A stretch of 64,000 nucleotides of DNA from Aspidapion aeneum (lineage: Eukaryota; Arthropoda; Insecta; Coleoptera; Brentidae), in the NCBI GenBank assembly GCA_963576565.1, contig OY755048.1:10145984-10209983 (forward strand), written 5' to 3'. Of this stretch, positions 1-11,259 are shown in pieces. A model generated the notes under the pieces. It did no database searches. It worked only from the letters and a program-made list of their open reading frames with translations, and was not told the origin of the DNA. Position numbers and translations under genes: made by a program. Numbering within the stretch: the stretch's first letter is position 1; each line of letters opens with the position of its first letter.

Positions 1-12
1 TTCGGTTCGGTT
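1..12. repeat. Edge of a CGGTT pentanucleotide repeat
   Basis: The first 12 bases read as two and a half CGGTT units, the reverse complement of the AACCG units at 2735-2850. The window probably starts inside or at the end of a second, oppositely oriented array. Too little is visible to size it. Confidence 0.5.
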
Positions 13-145
13 ACACACCCTTTAGGATCCCGGGAAAGAAATCAGGAAAGTTTTTTTTTGAAAAAATAAGTTTGAAAAGAGACCCGTTTATCGAACTATA
101 TTATTTGTGTTAAGTGTGGCAAGCCATTGGTTTATTTAGGTAATT

Positions 146-241
146 TTGTTTTTCGATCTTTTGCCTTTCGTACTTTTGTCTTTCGATCTTTTGTACTTTC
201 GATCTTTTGTATTTTCGATCTTTTGTTTTTCGATCTTTGTT
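146..241 (-). repeat. 16-bp minisatellite (AAAAGATCGAAAGTAC-type units)
   Basis: Five to six imperfect units of about 15-16 bp with core TTTCGATCTTTTGTAC on the plus strand. The array ends at 241 against TTCCGCCACC. The same unit and a similar GGCGGA-like boundary recur in opposite orientation at 25463-25620, so both look like the internal minisatellite of one dispersed repeat family. Confidence 0.75.
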
Positions 242-242
242 C

Positions 243-1480
243 CGCCACCCCTTATCTTACATACAGTAATAATTTCCCATGAATCTTATAGCATTTAACC
301 ATGAACCATGCGTATGAACAACATAATTACTGGACTTCAAGTATAGTTTTTGCAAAGTCACTTGAATCACTCCTAATACGGGGTTCTATCGATTTCATGA
401 AATTCTGCTTCATTCTGCCCTTCAAAAGTTATCCAAATTCATATAAAATCTTCCTGGTATAATTTCAACCCTACCGACACAGAAGAGGCGCAGCTCTTTG
501 CGGTCCGACGACAAAGTATTTGTTTTCGGACCGACCGAGCCCAGGTGGATAGACGACACCTGATTGATGCGCTTTTAATTGCTTTCGGGTGTGCGTTTCG
601 AAACCCCTTTAGTCGGCAGTATGCAGAGTTAGAAATTAAATCAGTGTCGTTTCTATACTACACCTATAGAAAGTTTCATTATCTATTTTTATTTCTTTAG
701 TTTATGCCATAATTAAATAAAATAATTTTCATGAGTATATCTACCGCCGCCCATGTCACTTTCTATAAAGGATATGCCGATGGACGGCTTTTATATTTGT
801 TCAACTGACTTTGCAAAAACTATACATATTTTGTTGAATCAATTTTTTTGTGTGTATGTTTGGAAAAAGTCGTGGAGTTTGCTATTAAGGGTGCGCTATT
901 TAGAGTATCCGGTGTTGTCGATTTTAAGACATAATTGATGAGTGAATGAATAATGAGAATGAATTGTTTGAAAATAATAGTTTCGCAGTGATTAATGTTT
1001 TGGTTGTTGAAACGCGATATCCAAAAAGTGTTTACCTAAAACCCAAAGGCTTTTTGCGTTAATTGATTGTCCAACCAGCTTTTTATTTAGCCGAGCTCGG
1101 CAAGCTATATTTGACGTTTGATTAATAACTTCAACAACGTTCATCCTTTGACGTTTTTATAGGGATGGAATTAATTATCCTGCGATATATTCTTTAAAAT
1201 TCTCGGGGATAACGGAATCCTTTTCATATTAAAAATTTCATATTTTGCTCCGTCTAAAAAAAGACTGCACGATCAAAATATAGGGAATAACGTTACCTTG
1301 GTTACATGGGATCAATCTAAATTGAATTAAGAAGAGCGAAAGACAAGTAGGCTTATTCCGGGAATTCTTTTAATATTACAAACTTGATATTTTGCTCCGT
1401 CTAAAAAAAGACTTTCCAATCAAATATAATAAATAAGATACTAGAAATAGTTGAACTTATCATATCTTAGTTTGATCGAC
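243..1480. other. Gene-free stretch with a short direct repeat
   Basis: No supported gene; the one frame here (61 codons at 753) has no recognisable motif. A 27-bp direct repeat starting ATATTTTGCTCCGTC lies at 1240-1266 and 1387-1413, with similar sequence before each copy, suggesting two tandem units of about 147 bp. Confidence 0.5.
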
Positions 1481-1990
1481 ATTTAGATTTTCCAAATTTT
1501 AAACGATTTTAAAAAATACTCTGCCAATATATAGGCACCCTCGCAATAGGTAGGTCCTGTAGTTGTAGTGTACGTGTGCGCAAATATCACTAAAAACTGA
1601 AATATATTTTATTTAACTCCAGACTCAATTACTTTTCGTTTGATACCACACAAGCCATGTTTTGACTTAAACTCATTTTCACATAAACTCTAAATTTTTT
1701 AATCTACCCCCACCCTTTTATTTGCCTTGTTTTTGGTGGATTACGTTCATTTTTAAATGGGACCATCTCGACCCAAGACCCAGCCTAGGTACCAAATTTC
1801 ATTCAAATCAGGCAAGCGGTTTTTGAGTTAAGCGCGTTGGTCGTTACAGAGACATACAGACAGACAGACAGCGTGACAAAAAAGTTTCAAAATCATTTGA
1901 AAAGCAAAGATATATAACTTTTTTTTAAATCGGAGAAACTTTCTTTTCTCGACAACACTATTATAGTATAGCAGTAGTGTGAGCTGGCGT
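1480..1990. repeat. Dispersed repeat with (ACAG)n stretch, copy 1
   Basis: This block matches 60030-61090 over several hundred bases. Shared landmarks are CTCTGCCAATATA, the segment TCCAGACTCAATTAC, CCCAGCCTAGGTACC, CAAGCGGTTTTTGAGTTA and a GACAGACAGACAG run. It holds an unoccupied TTAA at 1677-1680, exactly where the second copy carries a piggyBac-type MITE. No coding potential is visible. The parent element is unknown. Confidence 0.7.
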
Positions 1991-2734
1991 TGCAACTTTT
2001 AAAATAATACAATATTTTGAAAATTATTCACATTAGAAACTAGGCTTCTCCGGCGGTTCGACGGGGCGGGGGGAGACGGGTTACCCTCCACAGAACCCTA
2101 AAAAATATGTAAGGTAAATATGGTAGCTACTTAAAATAAATTATTTTTTTGTATTGTTAATTGTTTTATTAGAATTCCGAAAATAGGCGCAAAACAAAAG
2201 CGAATAGGAAAAATATGGCACATGGAAAAACTTAACTTAAACCAGATCACGCAACCAGTTCTATCCGACCACGCCAAATCCAAATACGAGTTTTGGGATG
2301 CCCGTAGATCCCCAAAATTTCGAGTAAATTGCAAAAAACTTTATTAAAGGACTGCAATATTACATGGTGAAATTGCGAAAACGGTACCTTTTCAAAGCCA
2401 AAAAATAAATTATTTACTATAGATTAGATAAGACTAACCATAATCTTAAAAAAAATCTCATAATCTTAAAAAAGACTCTCTGACCACTTCGCTGAACTAC
2501 TTTATAAAGCAACGTTGACAGCAATCAAAAAATTTTCTACATTTATTAAACTGACATTTTTTGCGATTTTCAGCGTTTTTCGCATTTTTTTTGTGAGTGC
2601 GCGAAATGTTGCAGCGTTTTTACAATTTACTCAAAATTTTAGACAAACCGTCAAAAGGGCTCCCCCCGATAAGTAAGTCTGATCAAATATATCAATTTTT
2701 TATTTTATATGCCGGTCTAGATGTTACCTACGAC
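1991..2734. other. Gene-free AT-rich stretch
   Basis: Only short frames without recognisable motifs. A G-rich patch lies near 2055-2090. No function can be assigned. Confidence 0.5.
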
Positions 2735-2850
2735 CGAACGAACCGAACCGAACCGAACCGAACCGAACCGAACGGAACCGAACCGAACCGAACCGAACCG
2801 AACCGAACCGAACCGAACCGAACCGAACCGAACCGAACCGAACCGAACCA
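2735..2850. repeat. (AACCG)n pentanucleotide array
   Basis: About 23 tandem AACCG units, nearly perfect, with one AACGG variant near 2772. Short frames on both strands translate it as NRTEP or RFGSV repeats and are by-products of the array. The unit is not the usual insect telomeric TTAGG. Confidence 0.95.
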
Positions 2851-3705
2851 ACAATACTAGTCTAATGGCCCATTTATGCTCCTGAGATAGTAATGAACTT
2901 AAGAAATGAATCGTAAGAGGTTTTGAACAAAGTTTATTTAAAACTACGAAAATTTCACAAGTAATAAATGTTCTCCAAGTATTAAATATTTCAAACATTT
3001 TTAAGGTTTTTATAATATTTAATATTAAAAAAAAATCGAAAAATTTCAAATTTTTTTAACATTTTCGTATAATTAAAATAAAACTTAGAAAAAAAAATTT
3101 AAAACTAATCCTAAACATCCGAAAAATGATTAAAATAATACAACGAAAATTTTTTTATTTACTTTTTTGTGGTATTTCTAAAAAAAATTAACCTTGAAAT
3201 GATTTTCACCAAGGTTATGGTGAAATTTGAAGGCAAAAGTGGGAGAGGTGAAGATTTGATGAATTACGTAGTCCTTATAACGATAATAATGCAGTTCTGC
3301 AAGTCTAAGTGAAATTATTCCCTATTCAAAATCAATGACAAGAATTTTGTAAATATGTTTCTTTTTAAAAATGGATTTCGAACGGTTCTAGGGAAGGGGG
3401 GAGGTGGGTAGGGGAGTTAAAAATATTTGGCTTGCCTGCCGACTGGAGGGGTAGGGGGGCATAACCGGAAATGCAAATATCTGTACTTTAACAGGCAAGA
3501 TTTCTAACTCACACTGGACCATCGACGCGACGCTCCTAATGTTTAAATTTTGCTTGTTTTTTGTAGAGAGCATATCCGGCCATTTACAACGGAAAGATAA
3601 AGCCGAACTTAGGGAGCCTTTTGAATCATAATAGAATTCGTTAAGATAAATCACAAGTATTTCGGACACATTTCGACGTGCGGGCGCTCAACATCTGCTT
3701 TTTAA
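2851..3705. other. Gene-free AT-rich stretch
   Basis: A-rich and T-rich sequence with short frames lacking motifs. Nothing supported. Confidence 0.5.
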
Positions 3706-3709
3706 TAAA

Positions 3710-4227
3710 TACTACTATGTCGGTTTAAAACGTTTTAAGTTATCCGACGTTTTTTCCACCTCCTTCGATCCTGACAATCATCTTATATCAAGTTTTCTTC
3801 ACTTATTGATCTTTGGATTGACTGTTGCCATTCCAGTTTAGGACGCCCCCTTTTTCTGCGCCCTATTGTTTGCCATTCTAGGACCTGCTTTGATAATTTT
3901 TCGTCGTTCGTCCGTTGTACATGCCCATATCAGTTGTCTTTTAGTGATGTCATCCGGTATGCTTTCCTCGATTCACATTCTCTCTTTTATGATCTCGTTT
4001 CTTATATGATTTGTTCTAGAGATCCTCATTAATCTTCTTTCCGTACAACTGCTTGATTTTCACCATTGTTTCATAGATGTTAAATTTGACATCCTTTTTA
4101 TCTGTCTGCTTCATAAAACACTACAACCAGTAACCTTTTTTGCTTTTACTATTCTTTTTTCCACTTTTTACAGTCTGTTCGCGTCTTATCAAATGTAATA
4201 CCCAAGTATACATACTCATTGCATGGA
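3710..4227 (-). pseudogene. RTE-type LINE 3' fragment (family B), inverted copy
   Basis: On the minus strand this reads as the 3' coding end of an RTE-clade element. Recognisable pieces are the basic C-terminal module (R..R.SRT.HIRNEI, the W-G-H-V-x-R-M region and RGRPKLEWQQS-like residues) and the conserved end that becomes CCGACATAGTAGTA. It is broken by frameshifts and stops. It meets the plus-strand copy at 4228 head to head, so the pair has both 3' ends facing outward. Confidence 0.75.
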
Positions 4228-4818
4228 GATAACGCCTAACGGAAAAATACAAAGCAAAAATGGAATATCTAGAACAGATCATATAAGAAATGAGATCATA
4301 AAAGAAAGGATGGGAGTCGAGGGAAGCATAACGGATGACATCACTAAAAGACAGCTGATATGGTACGGCCGTGTACAACGGATGAGCGACGAAAGATTAC
4401 CAAAGCAGGTCCTAGAATGGCAACCAATAGGGCGCAGAAAAAGAGGGCGTCCTAAACTGGAATGGCAACAGTCAATCCAGCGGCGTAGCGTGCCTGACGG
4501 AGCGGGGGGTCGACAGAAAAAAAGGGCGCCCACAAAAAATCTTGCGACCAAACCTCTCAATTTGCAGTTGCCGGCCCTACTACTTAATAAAGCTTAGGGC
4601 GCTTCGGGCACCCATGGGGCGCCAGTACCCTCGAACGGGGGGGCGACAAACCCCCCCCCCCAGCACACCCCGCCGCCCCCCCCCCAAGCTACGCCACTGA
4701 GTCAATCCAAAGATCAATGAGTCAAAAAAACCTGAGGGAAGATGATTGTCAGTATCGAAGGAGGTGGAGAATAGGCGTCGGACAACGTAGGAAAACGTTC
4801 TAAACCGACATAGTAGTA
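4228..4818 (+). pseudogene. RTE-type LINE 3' fragment (family B), interrupted by a hAT MITE
   Basis: The translation contains SRTDHIRNEIIKERMG, ITDDITKRQLIWYGRVQRM and SDERLPKQVLEWQPIGRRKR, the C-terminal region of RTE endonuclease/reverse transcriptase proteins. A hAT-type MITE at 4478-4699 splits it after the QQSIQ codons, and the LINE resumes with QSKDQ-like sequence up to the 3' end CCGACATAGTAGTA. The endonuclease and polymerase domains are absent (5' truncation). It resembles the copies at 18.9, 45.9 and 59.3 kb. Confidence 0.8.
4478..4699. mobile_element. hAT-type MITE (CAGYGGCGTA family) with 8-bp TSD
   Basis: The termini are CAGCGGCGTAGC and GCTACGCCACTG, inverted repeats of 12 bp with one mismatch. 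The flanks are a perfect 8-bp duplication AGTCAATC (4470-4477 and 4700-4707), as hAT transposases make. The interior is C-rich and noncoding. It inserted into the RTE fragment around it. Confidence 0.9.
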
Positions 4819-6054
4819 TAGTTCTTTTATAGCTTTTATGTATGTATGATTGATATTAGTTTGTGCTAACACTGTCCATAACTTTTATTTTTTTTGTAAA
4901 TATATCCAACTTTCAAAAGAAAACTTTTCAAGTAGAATCAACGTAGTCAAAAGTCATGGATCTCATCCATTTCCACCCTCAATAACAATTCCAACGTTGA
5001 TGGAGCCTAGTCACCCCCCAGCTCACAATTACCACCCCCTCTAAATCACAACACCAAATGATAAAAATAATATGGATGGGTGAAGCAGAAATCTTATTTT
5101 TTGTATTTTTGTGCAGAATTTACATTTTGAAAATAGCATGCAAGCGCCTTCGGACTTATACCTACTCCATCCAAGAGCTTTAAAAGTGTTGACTCAGTTA
5201 GTTTAGTTAATATTAGTACATCACATTGACTTTTTGTCGCAAATTTGAGGTAATCAATTAAAATCTCTTCTAATGTTTGGAAACAGCATATTTAGTTCCT
5301 TGGTGCTCCAATTAAGTTAAGTTAAAAAAATACAAAATAAACAGTTGATCTAAATACGCCAATGTGTAAATTAATTAAATTTTATCGCTTTAAACAAATA
5401 TAAAAAAAAATACAAACACTACGCATATTTTTGAAAAAAAAATATGTGTAACCAAGGCCGTGCTGTTATTAAAAGAACTGTTAAGTTTATTCTGTATATA
5501 ATTTTATTTTGTGAGGGCTTTTTGTTTATCAGTTAAAGGGATATTAAATAACCGTGATGTTTATTTAGTTGTTTGCTCATAAATCAGCTGGTCATCTGAT
5601 CAGAAAATAAAAAACAAAGGAAAATAAAATTACGTCGGATCCCATTTAACACGCGTATATGCGAAATGCTTTTTGGGCCGTATTTTTGTGAGTATTATGT
5701 GAACGTTTGTGTTTTTCAATGTCCATACATTGTTTGTTTACCATTTATCTTTTTCTTTTTCAGATGCCACGAAATACGCTCATTATGTGTTTAACACAAT
5801 GAAACAAAAGCAGTCTGGCAAAATCTGTTTTGAGGTAAGCTGGCCAGATTATCATTTTACTCCAGATAAGCAGCCAACATTATTCCGCACAATTTGACAT
5901 TCGCCTCACGTTTCTCTTCTCCTAAATGCGTAATAGAGAAAACAACAGTTGCTTGGCTTTGGTGCATTACGCCACTTTACGCTACTGCAACGTTATGCAT
6001 TACGTATGCATGTACAAAATGTAGTTAGAAAGTACTATACTACTACTAATAAAA
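4819..6054. other. Gene-free stretch
   Basis: Several 60-85 codon frames occur, but none shows a motif, a codon bias contrast or splice context I could defend. Mostly AT-rich; no repeat recognised. Confidence 0.5.
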
Positions 6055-7520
6055 CTACGAAAGGTGTAATTGAAAACAAGCAAATAAGAACTGTCTCCTG
6101 TGTGACCTGCACAGATGAAATTAAGAACTAAGAAATGATGACTGAATCCACATGACTTCACAGGTAGAATTGAAAACAAATGGCTGTTTTGTGACCTGCA
6201 AAGGTGTCATTGGGAACTAGAACTCGATAACTGGCTCCTTTATAACCTGCTAAGGTACAATTGGAAACTAGGAAAGAAGAAGTGGTTCCTTTGTGACCTG
6301 CACAGAGAACTAGGGAAGTGGAACTGGCTCCTTTGTAGTGACCTACATTGCAACTGGAATTTAGGAAATGAGAACTGGCTGTTTTGTAACTTGCAAAGGT
6401 GTAATTTGGAACTACCGAAGGTGAACTGGCTCCTTTGTGATGCCTGCACTCCACATGTGCAATTGAGAACCAGGAAAGGAAACCTGATTCTTTGTGACCT
6501 GCACAGGTAGAATAAAAAATATGACAGAATGACTCCTTTGTGAGCTGCATAGGGGTAATTGGGACTAGAAAACGGAAGCCTTTGTGATCTGCACAGGTGT
6601 AATTGGGAACTAGAAAATAATCACTGGCTCCTTCATAACCTGCTAAGGTGCAATTGGGAACTAAGAAAGAAGATATGGTTCAATTCTGACCTCCACAGGA
6701 AACTAGGGAAGGGGAACTTGCTCATTTGTGATGACCTGCACTGTACATGTGTAATTTGAAAATAGGAAGTGAGAACTGGCTGCTTTGTGACTTACAAAGG
6801 TGTAATTGAGAACAAGAAAAGGATAGTTGGCTCCTATGTAACCTGCTAAGGTGTAACTGGGAACTATAGAAGGAGAACTGGCTCCTTTGTGATGACCTAC
6901 ACTACACATGTCCAATTGAGAACTGGAAAAGGAAAACTAATTCTTTGTGACCTGCACAGGTCAAATAAAAAGTACGAAAGAATAACTGGGTTCCTTGTGA
7001 ACTGCACAGGCGGTATTGGGAACCAGGAAACGAGAAACTTTTGTGACCTGCGCAGGTGCAATTGGGAAATTGGGAAGCAGAACTGACTCCTTTGTGGTGA
7101 CCTGCACTGCACATGTGCAATTCGAAAATAGGAAAGGAGGACAGGCTGCTTTGTAACTTGCAAAGGTGTAATTGGGAACTAGAAAAGGATAACTGCCTCC
7201 TGAGGTGTAATTGGAAACTATGGAAGGGAAACTGGCTCCTTTGTGATAACTTACACTACACATGGACAATTGAGAACTAGGAAATTAAAACTGATTCTTT
7301 ATGAACTGCACAGGTGTAATAGGGAACTAAAAAATGAGAAGCCTTTGTGACCTGCACAGGTGTAATTGGGAAATAGGGATGAAAACTGATTCATTTATGG
7401 TGACCTGCACGGCACTAGTTTAATTGGAATTAGGAAAGCAGAATAGGCTTCTTTAAGACCTGCAAAGGTGTATAAGGGAACTTTTCAGAAGATTCGGAAA
7501 GAAAAACTGGCACCTTTGCT
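6055..7520. repeat. Minisatellite array of ~50 bp units with higher-order structure
   Basis: About 28 diverged units of roughly 45-56 bp follow the pattern GACCTGCACAGGTG, TAATTGGGAACTAGG, then ...ACTGGCTCCTTTGT. Variant units recur in the same order: the CACATGTGCAATTGAGAAC-type unit near 6446, 6899 and 7253, and the AACTAGGGAAG-type unit near 6310 and 6700. This indicates a higher-order repeat of about 8-9 units (roughly 350-450 bp) with deletions. Many units are near 51 bp (17 codons), which keeps several minus-strand frames open. Those frames are most likely by-products of the array. Confidence 0.9.
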
Positions 7521-8270
7521 CTCTGCTGAAATGGACCGCAGCGTGCATGTATTAACAATCTGCTCAGTTACTGCGCAGAAATGTTTCATTCACAAACGCC
7601 TTATTACACCTGCGCAGCACATAGGGGCAAAATAATCAAGACATGCGATTTAGTGCAAAACTCTTTTATCTAATATGGTAGATATTTTTACTGAAAACTA
7701 TTTATTAATAATCGCTTTTCCATAGCAAGTTAGCTTCGGATAGTCAAACGTCAAACAAATGAATAAAACACCTTGCCAACGTTAGCGTGTTTTGAAAACT
7801 GACGTTGCGTAGTTGTTTTAAGAACACAAATGAATCAACTTTGCCACAATTTTTAATGTTGATCAAGTTTGGTTAAAATAATTTTAATTATGTCAAATAA
7901 TCACTATGGTGAGTACATTATTCTTGTATAAAAAAAATGCGAAATTTTTTGTTGTTTTTCTTCAAACTGCCATTTATGTAAAATCTTTCAAAAATTTATT
8001 ATTTTCTTTAATCTTAAAAATATACGTAGACAAAAAGTAACTTGTCGCCCACTGTCGCGGGCTAGTTTTACCATGTCATTTTTTAGAACCTTCCTTTTTA
8101 AAATGATGCCGCATTTAGCTGCTATATATATGTTATAACATTAACATATAATATTAACATTTTTCTCCAAACTTAGCGAAATATGTGTTTAAATTGTAGT
8201 ATAGATATTTAAAATATAAAGTACTAAATACATATACATCTACACATACTATTATTATACTAATTATATA
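7521..8270. other. Gene-free stretch
   Basis: AT-rich sequence with no supported gene or recognised repeat. Confidence 0.5.
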
Positions 8271-8272
8271 TT

Positions 8273-8870
8273 AAGGAATAAAAGTCACACCTTATCCCAA
8301 GGCAAAAAGTTTGTAGCCTGAGCGTAGCGAGGTATATAATTGGCCTATAACTACCAAGACACTAATAACGAATTTAAAGAGATATTTTTTAAACTTTTGG
8401 ACAGTGGCGTATATAGAAAAAAGTTTCGGGGTGGGCCCGAGACAGTTTTGGGGGGGGCCGAGACCACGCATGAGGCTGTATTTTATGCTATTTTATGTTT
8501 GTATTCATGAAATATGTGGAAAATATCCAAAAAAATCTTAGCTTCGGGGGGGGGGCCGGGCCCCCCAGCCCCCCGCCCCCCGCCCCCCCGTATATACGCC
8601 ACTGCTTTTGGATTTTTATGCCCTAAAATTAAATTATAATTATAATTATGTGGTTTTCAGCTACTTTACTAAAAACATAATGTCTGATAGAGATACTAGT
8701 ATTTTGAATTATAAGGATAAAAAGTGACAGTTTTATCGCTAAAATAAGGGTTAAGGAGGGCCCTATTCTTATAATATATAACAAGGGATAAAAGTGTCAC
8801 TTTTTATTTCAAAGTAAAAAGTTTTTAGCACGAGTGTAGCGAAAGCTACAATTCGCTAAAGGATCAAAAT
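8273..8870. repeat. Dispersed GATAAAAGTGTCAC / GAGCGTAGCGA repeats
   Basis: Blocks combining a TAAAAGTGTCAC-like motif with AAAAGTTTGTAGC plus GAGCGTAGCGA-like motifs occur at 8273-8330 and 8765-8855. Related blocks lie near 23284-23330 and 56638-56880. A hAT MITE is inserted between the two blocks here. The family is probably a small DNA transposon, but no clean termini were found at this site. Confidence 0.45.
8402..8604. mobile_element. hAT-type MITE with perfect 8-bp TSD
   Basis: The termini CAGTGGCGTATATA and TATATACGCCACTG are perfect inverted repeats. The flanking CTTTTGGA at 8394-8401 and 8605-8612 is an exact 8-bp target duplication. The interior shares the segment ATTCATGAAATATGTGGAAA with the MITE at 9019 and, diverged, with 46530, so these are one subfamily. 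Confidence 0.93.
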
Positions 8871-9018
8871 ACTCTTTAATAGCGAAGTTCATACGTTAAT
8901 TTTACACTTTCAGACCGATCTTTTTTTATTATTATTTGATTTACTAATATAGTTAAATTATTTTTTTTTTGTTTAGTATAATACATAAACATGATTATTT
9001 ATAAACAAAGAGAGCTTC

Positions 9019-9175
9019 CAGTGGCGTATATAGTTTGGGGGAGGGGGGCGAGACCCCATGAGGCCGTATTTTATGCTGTTTTATGTTTGTATTCATGAAA
9101 TATGTGGAAAATATTTAGGAAAATCTCAGCTTCGAGGGGGGTGGGCCCCCCAGCCCCTCCTTATATACGCCACTG
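9019..9175. mobile_element. hAT-type MITE, same subfamily
   Basis: The termini CAGTGGCGTATATA and TATATACGCCACTG are inverted repeats. The flanks AGAGCTTC (9011-9018) and AAAGCTTC (9176-9183) match at 7 of 8 bases. The interior is a shorter version of the 8402 copy. Confidence 0.9.
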
Positions 9176-9337
9176 AAAGCTTCTGTCAATTCGTTTTAAA
9201 AATGGCGAAAGTCAGTCAGAAGGAAAGAGTACAAAGTTTTATGTCGGTTCTGTAAAGTATTTTTAGAGGGGGGGGTTAGGTGTTTTCATTTTTCAGGGGG
9301 GCGATTAGTTATTGAGGAGGGGGCAATCTTGGCCTTT

Positions 9338-9507
9338 GGGTCTGTCCTTAAATTACGTAACGCTCTAAAGGGGGGAGAGGAGGGGTTTGGCCTTGCGTTA
9401 CACTCAATGTTATTTTAATGTGTCTTTTCTTGAAAATGCGTTACGAGGGGGGGAGGGGGGGGTTCACAAATCCTGAATTTTTGCGTTACATAATTTAAGG
9501 ATGTTCC
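9338..9507. mobile_element. MITE with TCCTTAAATTAYGTAACGC ends
   Basis: The left end GTCCTTAAATTACGTAACGC is mirrored by the right end GCGTTACATAATTTAAGGA. The interior is G-rich and noncoding, with further GCGTTAC motifs. Both sides show TTT next to the GGG/CCC termini, so a 3-bp duplication is possible. The superfamily is not established. Confidence 0.65.
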
Positions 9508-10155
9508 CTTTCCGTTTCTGTAGGGTCGACAACATAATATAATATTTTGTAAACATTGCCGTCGTACATAGTATTTTAGGAAATATTTTGAAGCTTATTC
9601 GACCACTTATACCTCGATTAACAGCTCGGGCTCACTTTGTTTTTATTTTAGATCACTAAGTAATTTATTTTAAACATTGCTGACTACAAAAGAATACATC
9701 CATTGCACTGTGGGACTTTATCGCATCTTTTAGTGCTTCTGCCCCACAGTGCGAAGGTTTACCTATTCATGTTGATTTCAGCGTGGATGTTAACAAAAAA
9801 ACAAAGAGTTCTTAATACCAAAAACCCCTTTTTTTCTTAACTAGGGGCATTAGGTGCATTGTTTATTCTAATAAGTTTCATAAACACAAAGCTTACGGGG
9901 ATCTCTGTTTTAAAAGAAATTTAAATAAAAAGTCATGCAGAATTAGTCTTTTTAAGAAATTTAAAAACGTAAACTACGTCTGCAGGCAAGACAAACAACC
10001 ACATAGAATAACTAACAAGGTAGGCGACACACATACGAGCACGTTTAATACAGAAATATACTTATAAGTAGTTCGCGAATAGAAAGAGATAGGTATAGGG
10101 ATTGCTTGACAAAAAATACTTCAAATAACTTGGTGTATCCAAATATGTAATAATA
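9508..10155. other. Gene-free stretch with a small hairpin
   Basis: No gene is supported. A 53-bp inverted repeat lies near 9705-9757 (TGCACTGTGGG ... CCCCACAGTGCGA). It could be a tiny palindromic element. Confidence 0.45.
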
Positions 10156-10345
10156 TACAGTGTATTTCATTTGAAAAAATGTAAGTTTATGTCATATCTT
10201 TTTTTTGAGACACCCTGTATAATAACGCATTTTTTTTTTCTGAACCCCCTTTTTTAAATAAAAATCGACATGTCCGAGCTTTTTGCTAAAAAAGTTACGA
10301 TTTTCTCGGAAATTCGATGTTTCCAGACTTTACGGACACACTGTA
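10156..10345. mobile_element. Small mariner-type MITE (TACAGTGT ends, TA TSD)
   Basis: The ends TACAGTGT and ACACTGTA are flanked by TA dinucleotides, as Tc1/mariner insertions are. A second candidate right end, CACCCTGTA at 10219, would give a 64-bp element, so the right boundary is ambiguous. Confidence 0.5.
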
Positions 10346-10439
10346 TAAAAAAGTGTGTCCTGCAACTTCGTAAGCTCACACCAGTATTTACTTAAGGGTT
10401 TAAAGTCCTAAGTTTTAAAATTCCAGATCTAAAAGTCTA

Positions 10440-10830
10440 AGTTAAAATTTAGATTTAAAAAATTTTCCCCTTTTTGGTACGCATATGGCACATGCACCAT
10501 TGCTTTTGGAGAAGACTTATGTAGATAGATGGAAAGAAAATTTGATCTTTTTCAAAAGTTTTCGAGTTATTAGCAAAAAACTGTCAAAAAGCACGTTCTG
10601 GCAGGGGGGTTCCTCTTCGGGGAAGTCTTATGTTTATCAATACCAATTTATGAATTCTTGAACGAGTGAGAAGGAGTGGGTGAAAGTCAAACTGCGCATG
10701 CAATTTCACTTGATTTCCGCATATCTATTGGTCCTCGCTCGAATTTTGAGAAGTGCTCGCTCGGGAAGATTTCAGGAATAACGACACAAGTGTGTTGCTT
10801 CTCTCATGAAATGCAGTACATCATAATATA
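10440..10830 (+). repeat. Diverged copy of the 51-52 kb inverted-repeat family
   Basis: Shares with 52170-52470 the segments TTTTTGGTACGC/TTTTTAGTACGC, TTTTCGAGTTATTAG, AAAAAGCACGTT and GTGTGTTGCTTCTCTCAT in the same order. Noncoding; the parent element is unknown. Confidence 0.65.
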
Positions 10831-11259
10831 GGTCTTAGAACTTTAAGCCACCCCTCAGAGGTGGTATTACAATTTGAGCGCTGCTCTAAACTAGTTTTAA
10901 ATAATACAAAATGTACAAAAAGAATAAAAGCATTTTTTTTCGTAGGTTAACGAAAAAAAGCAAGACTAGGTTAACGACAAACCAGACAAAACAAGTCTCG
11001 TTTTCTCTAGTTAAAAAAAGGCACAGATATTTCGAAAATGTCATAAAAGTTGACATAATATGTCACGTACCGGTTGATTCACCATATTTTACTCAATAGC
11101 TATCTCCGTTACTACTAATCTGACAGTAATGTTTAAATTAGCAAAGTTGAACGCTTGTTCCTAAATCATCAAAATCTGATGTCAAAAATGACGCCAGCCA
11201 AATTTTTGATATATGGTTTATTATTTTTAATTAAAATCTTACCCTCTATTTTTCTGTTT
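10831..11259. other. Gene-free AT-rich stretch
   Basis: Short lysine-rich frames only; nothing supported. Confidence 0.5.

Noticed and set aside
2735..2850. Possible telomeric repeat
   Set aside because: AACCG/CGGTT is not a known insect telomere unit and the array is short and internal.
2717..3049. 110-codon minus frame with VRFGS repeats
   Set aside because: A product of the (AACCG)n array.
6158..7269. Several 65-130 codon minus frames with AGHKGAS-type repeats, resembling a repeat protein or zinc fingers
   Set aside because: No consistent C2H2 spacing and no start or splice context; explained by ~51-bp repeat units. Kept only as a remark in the array finding.
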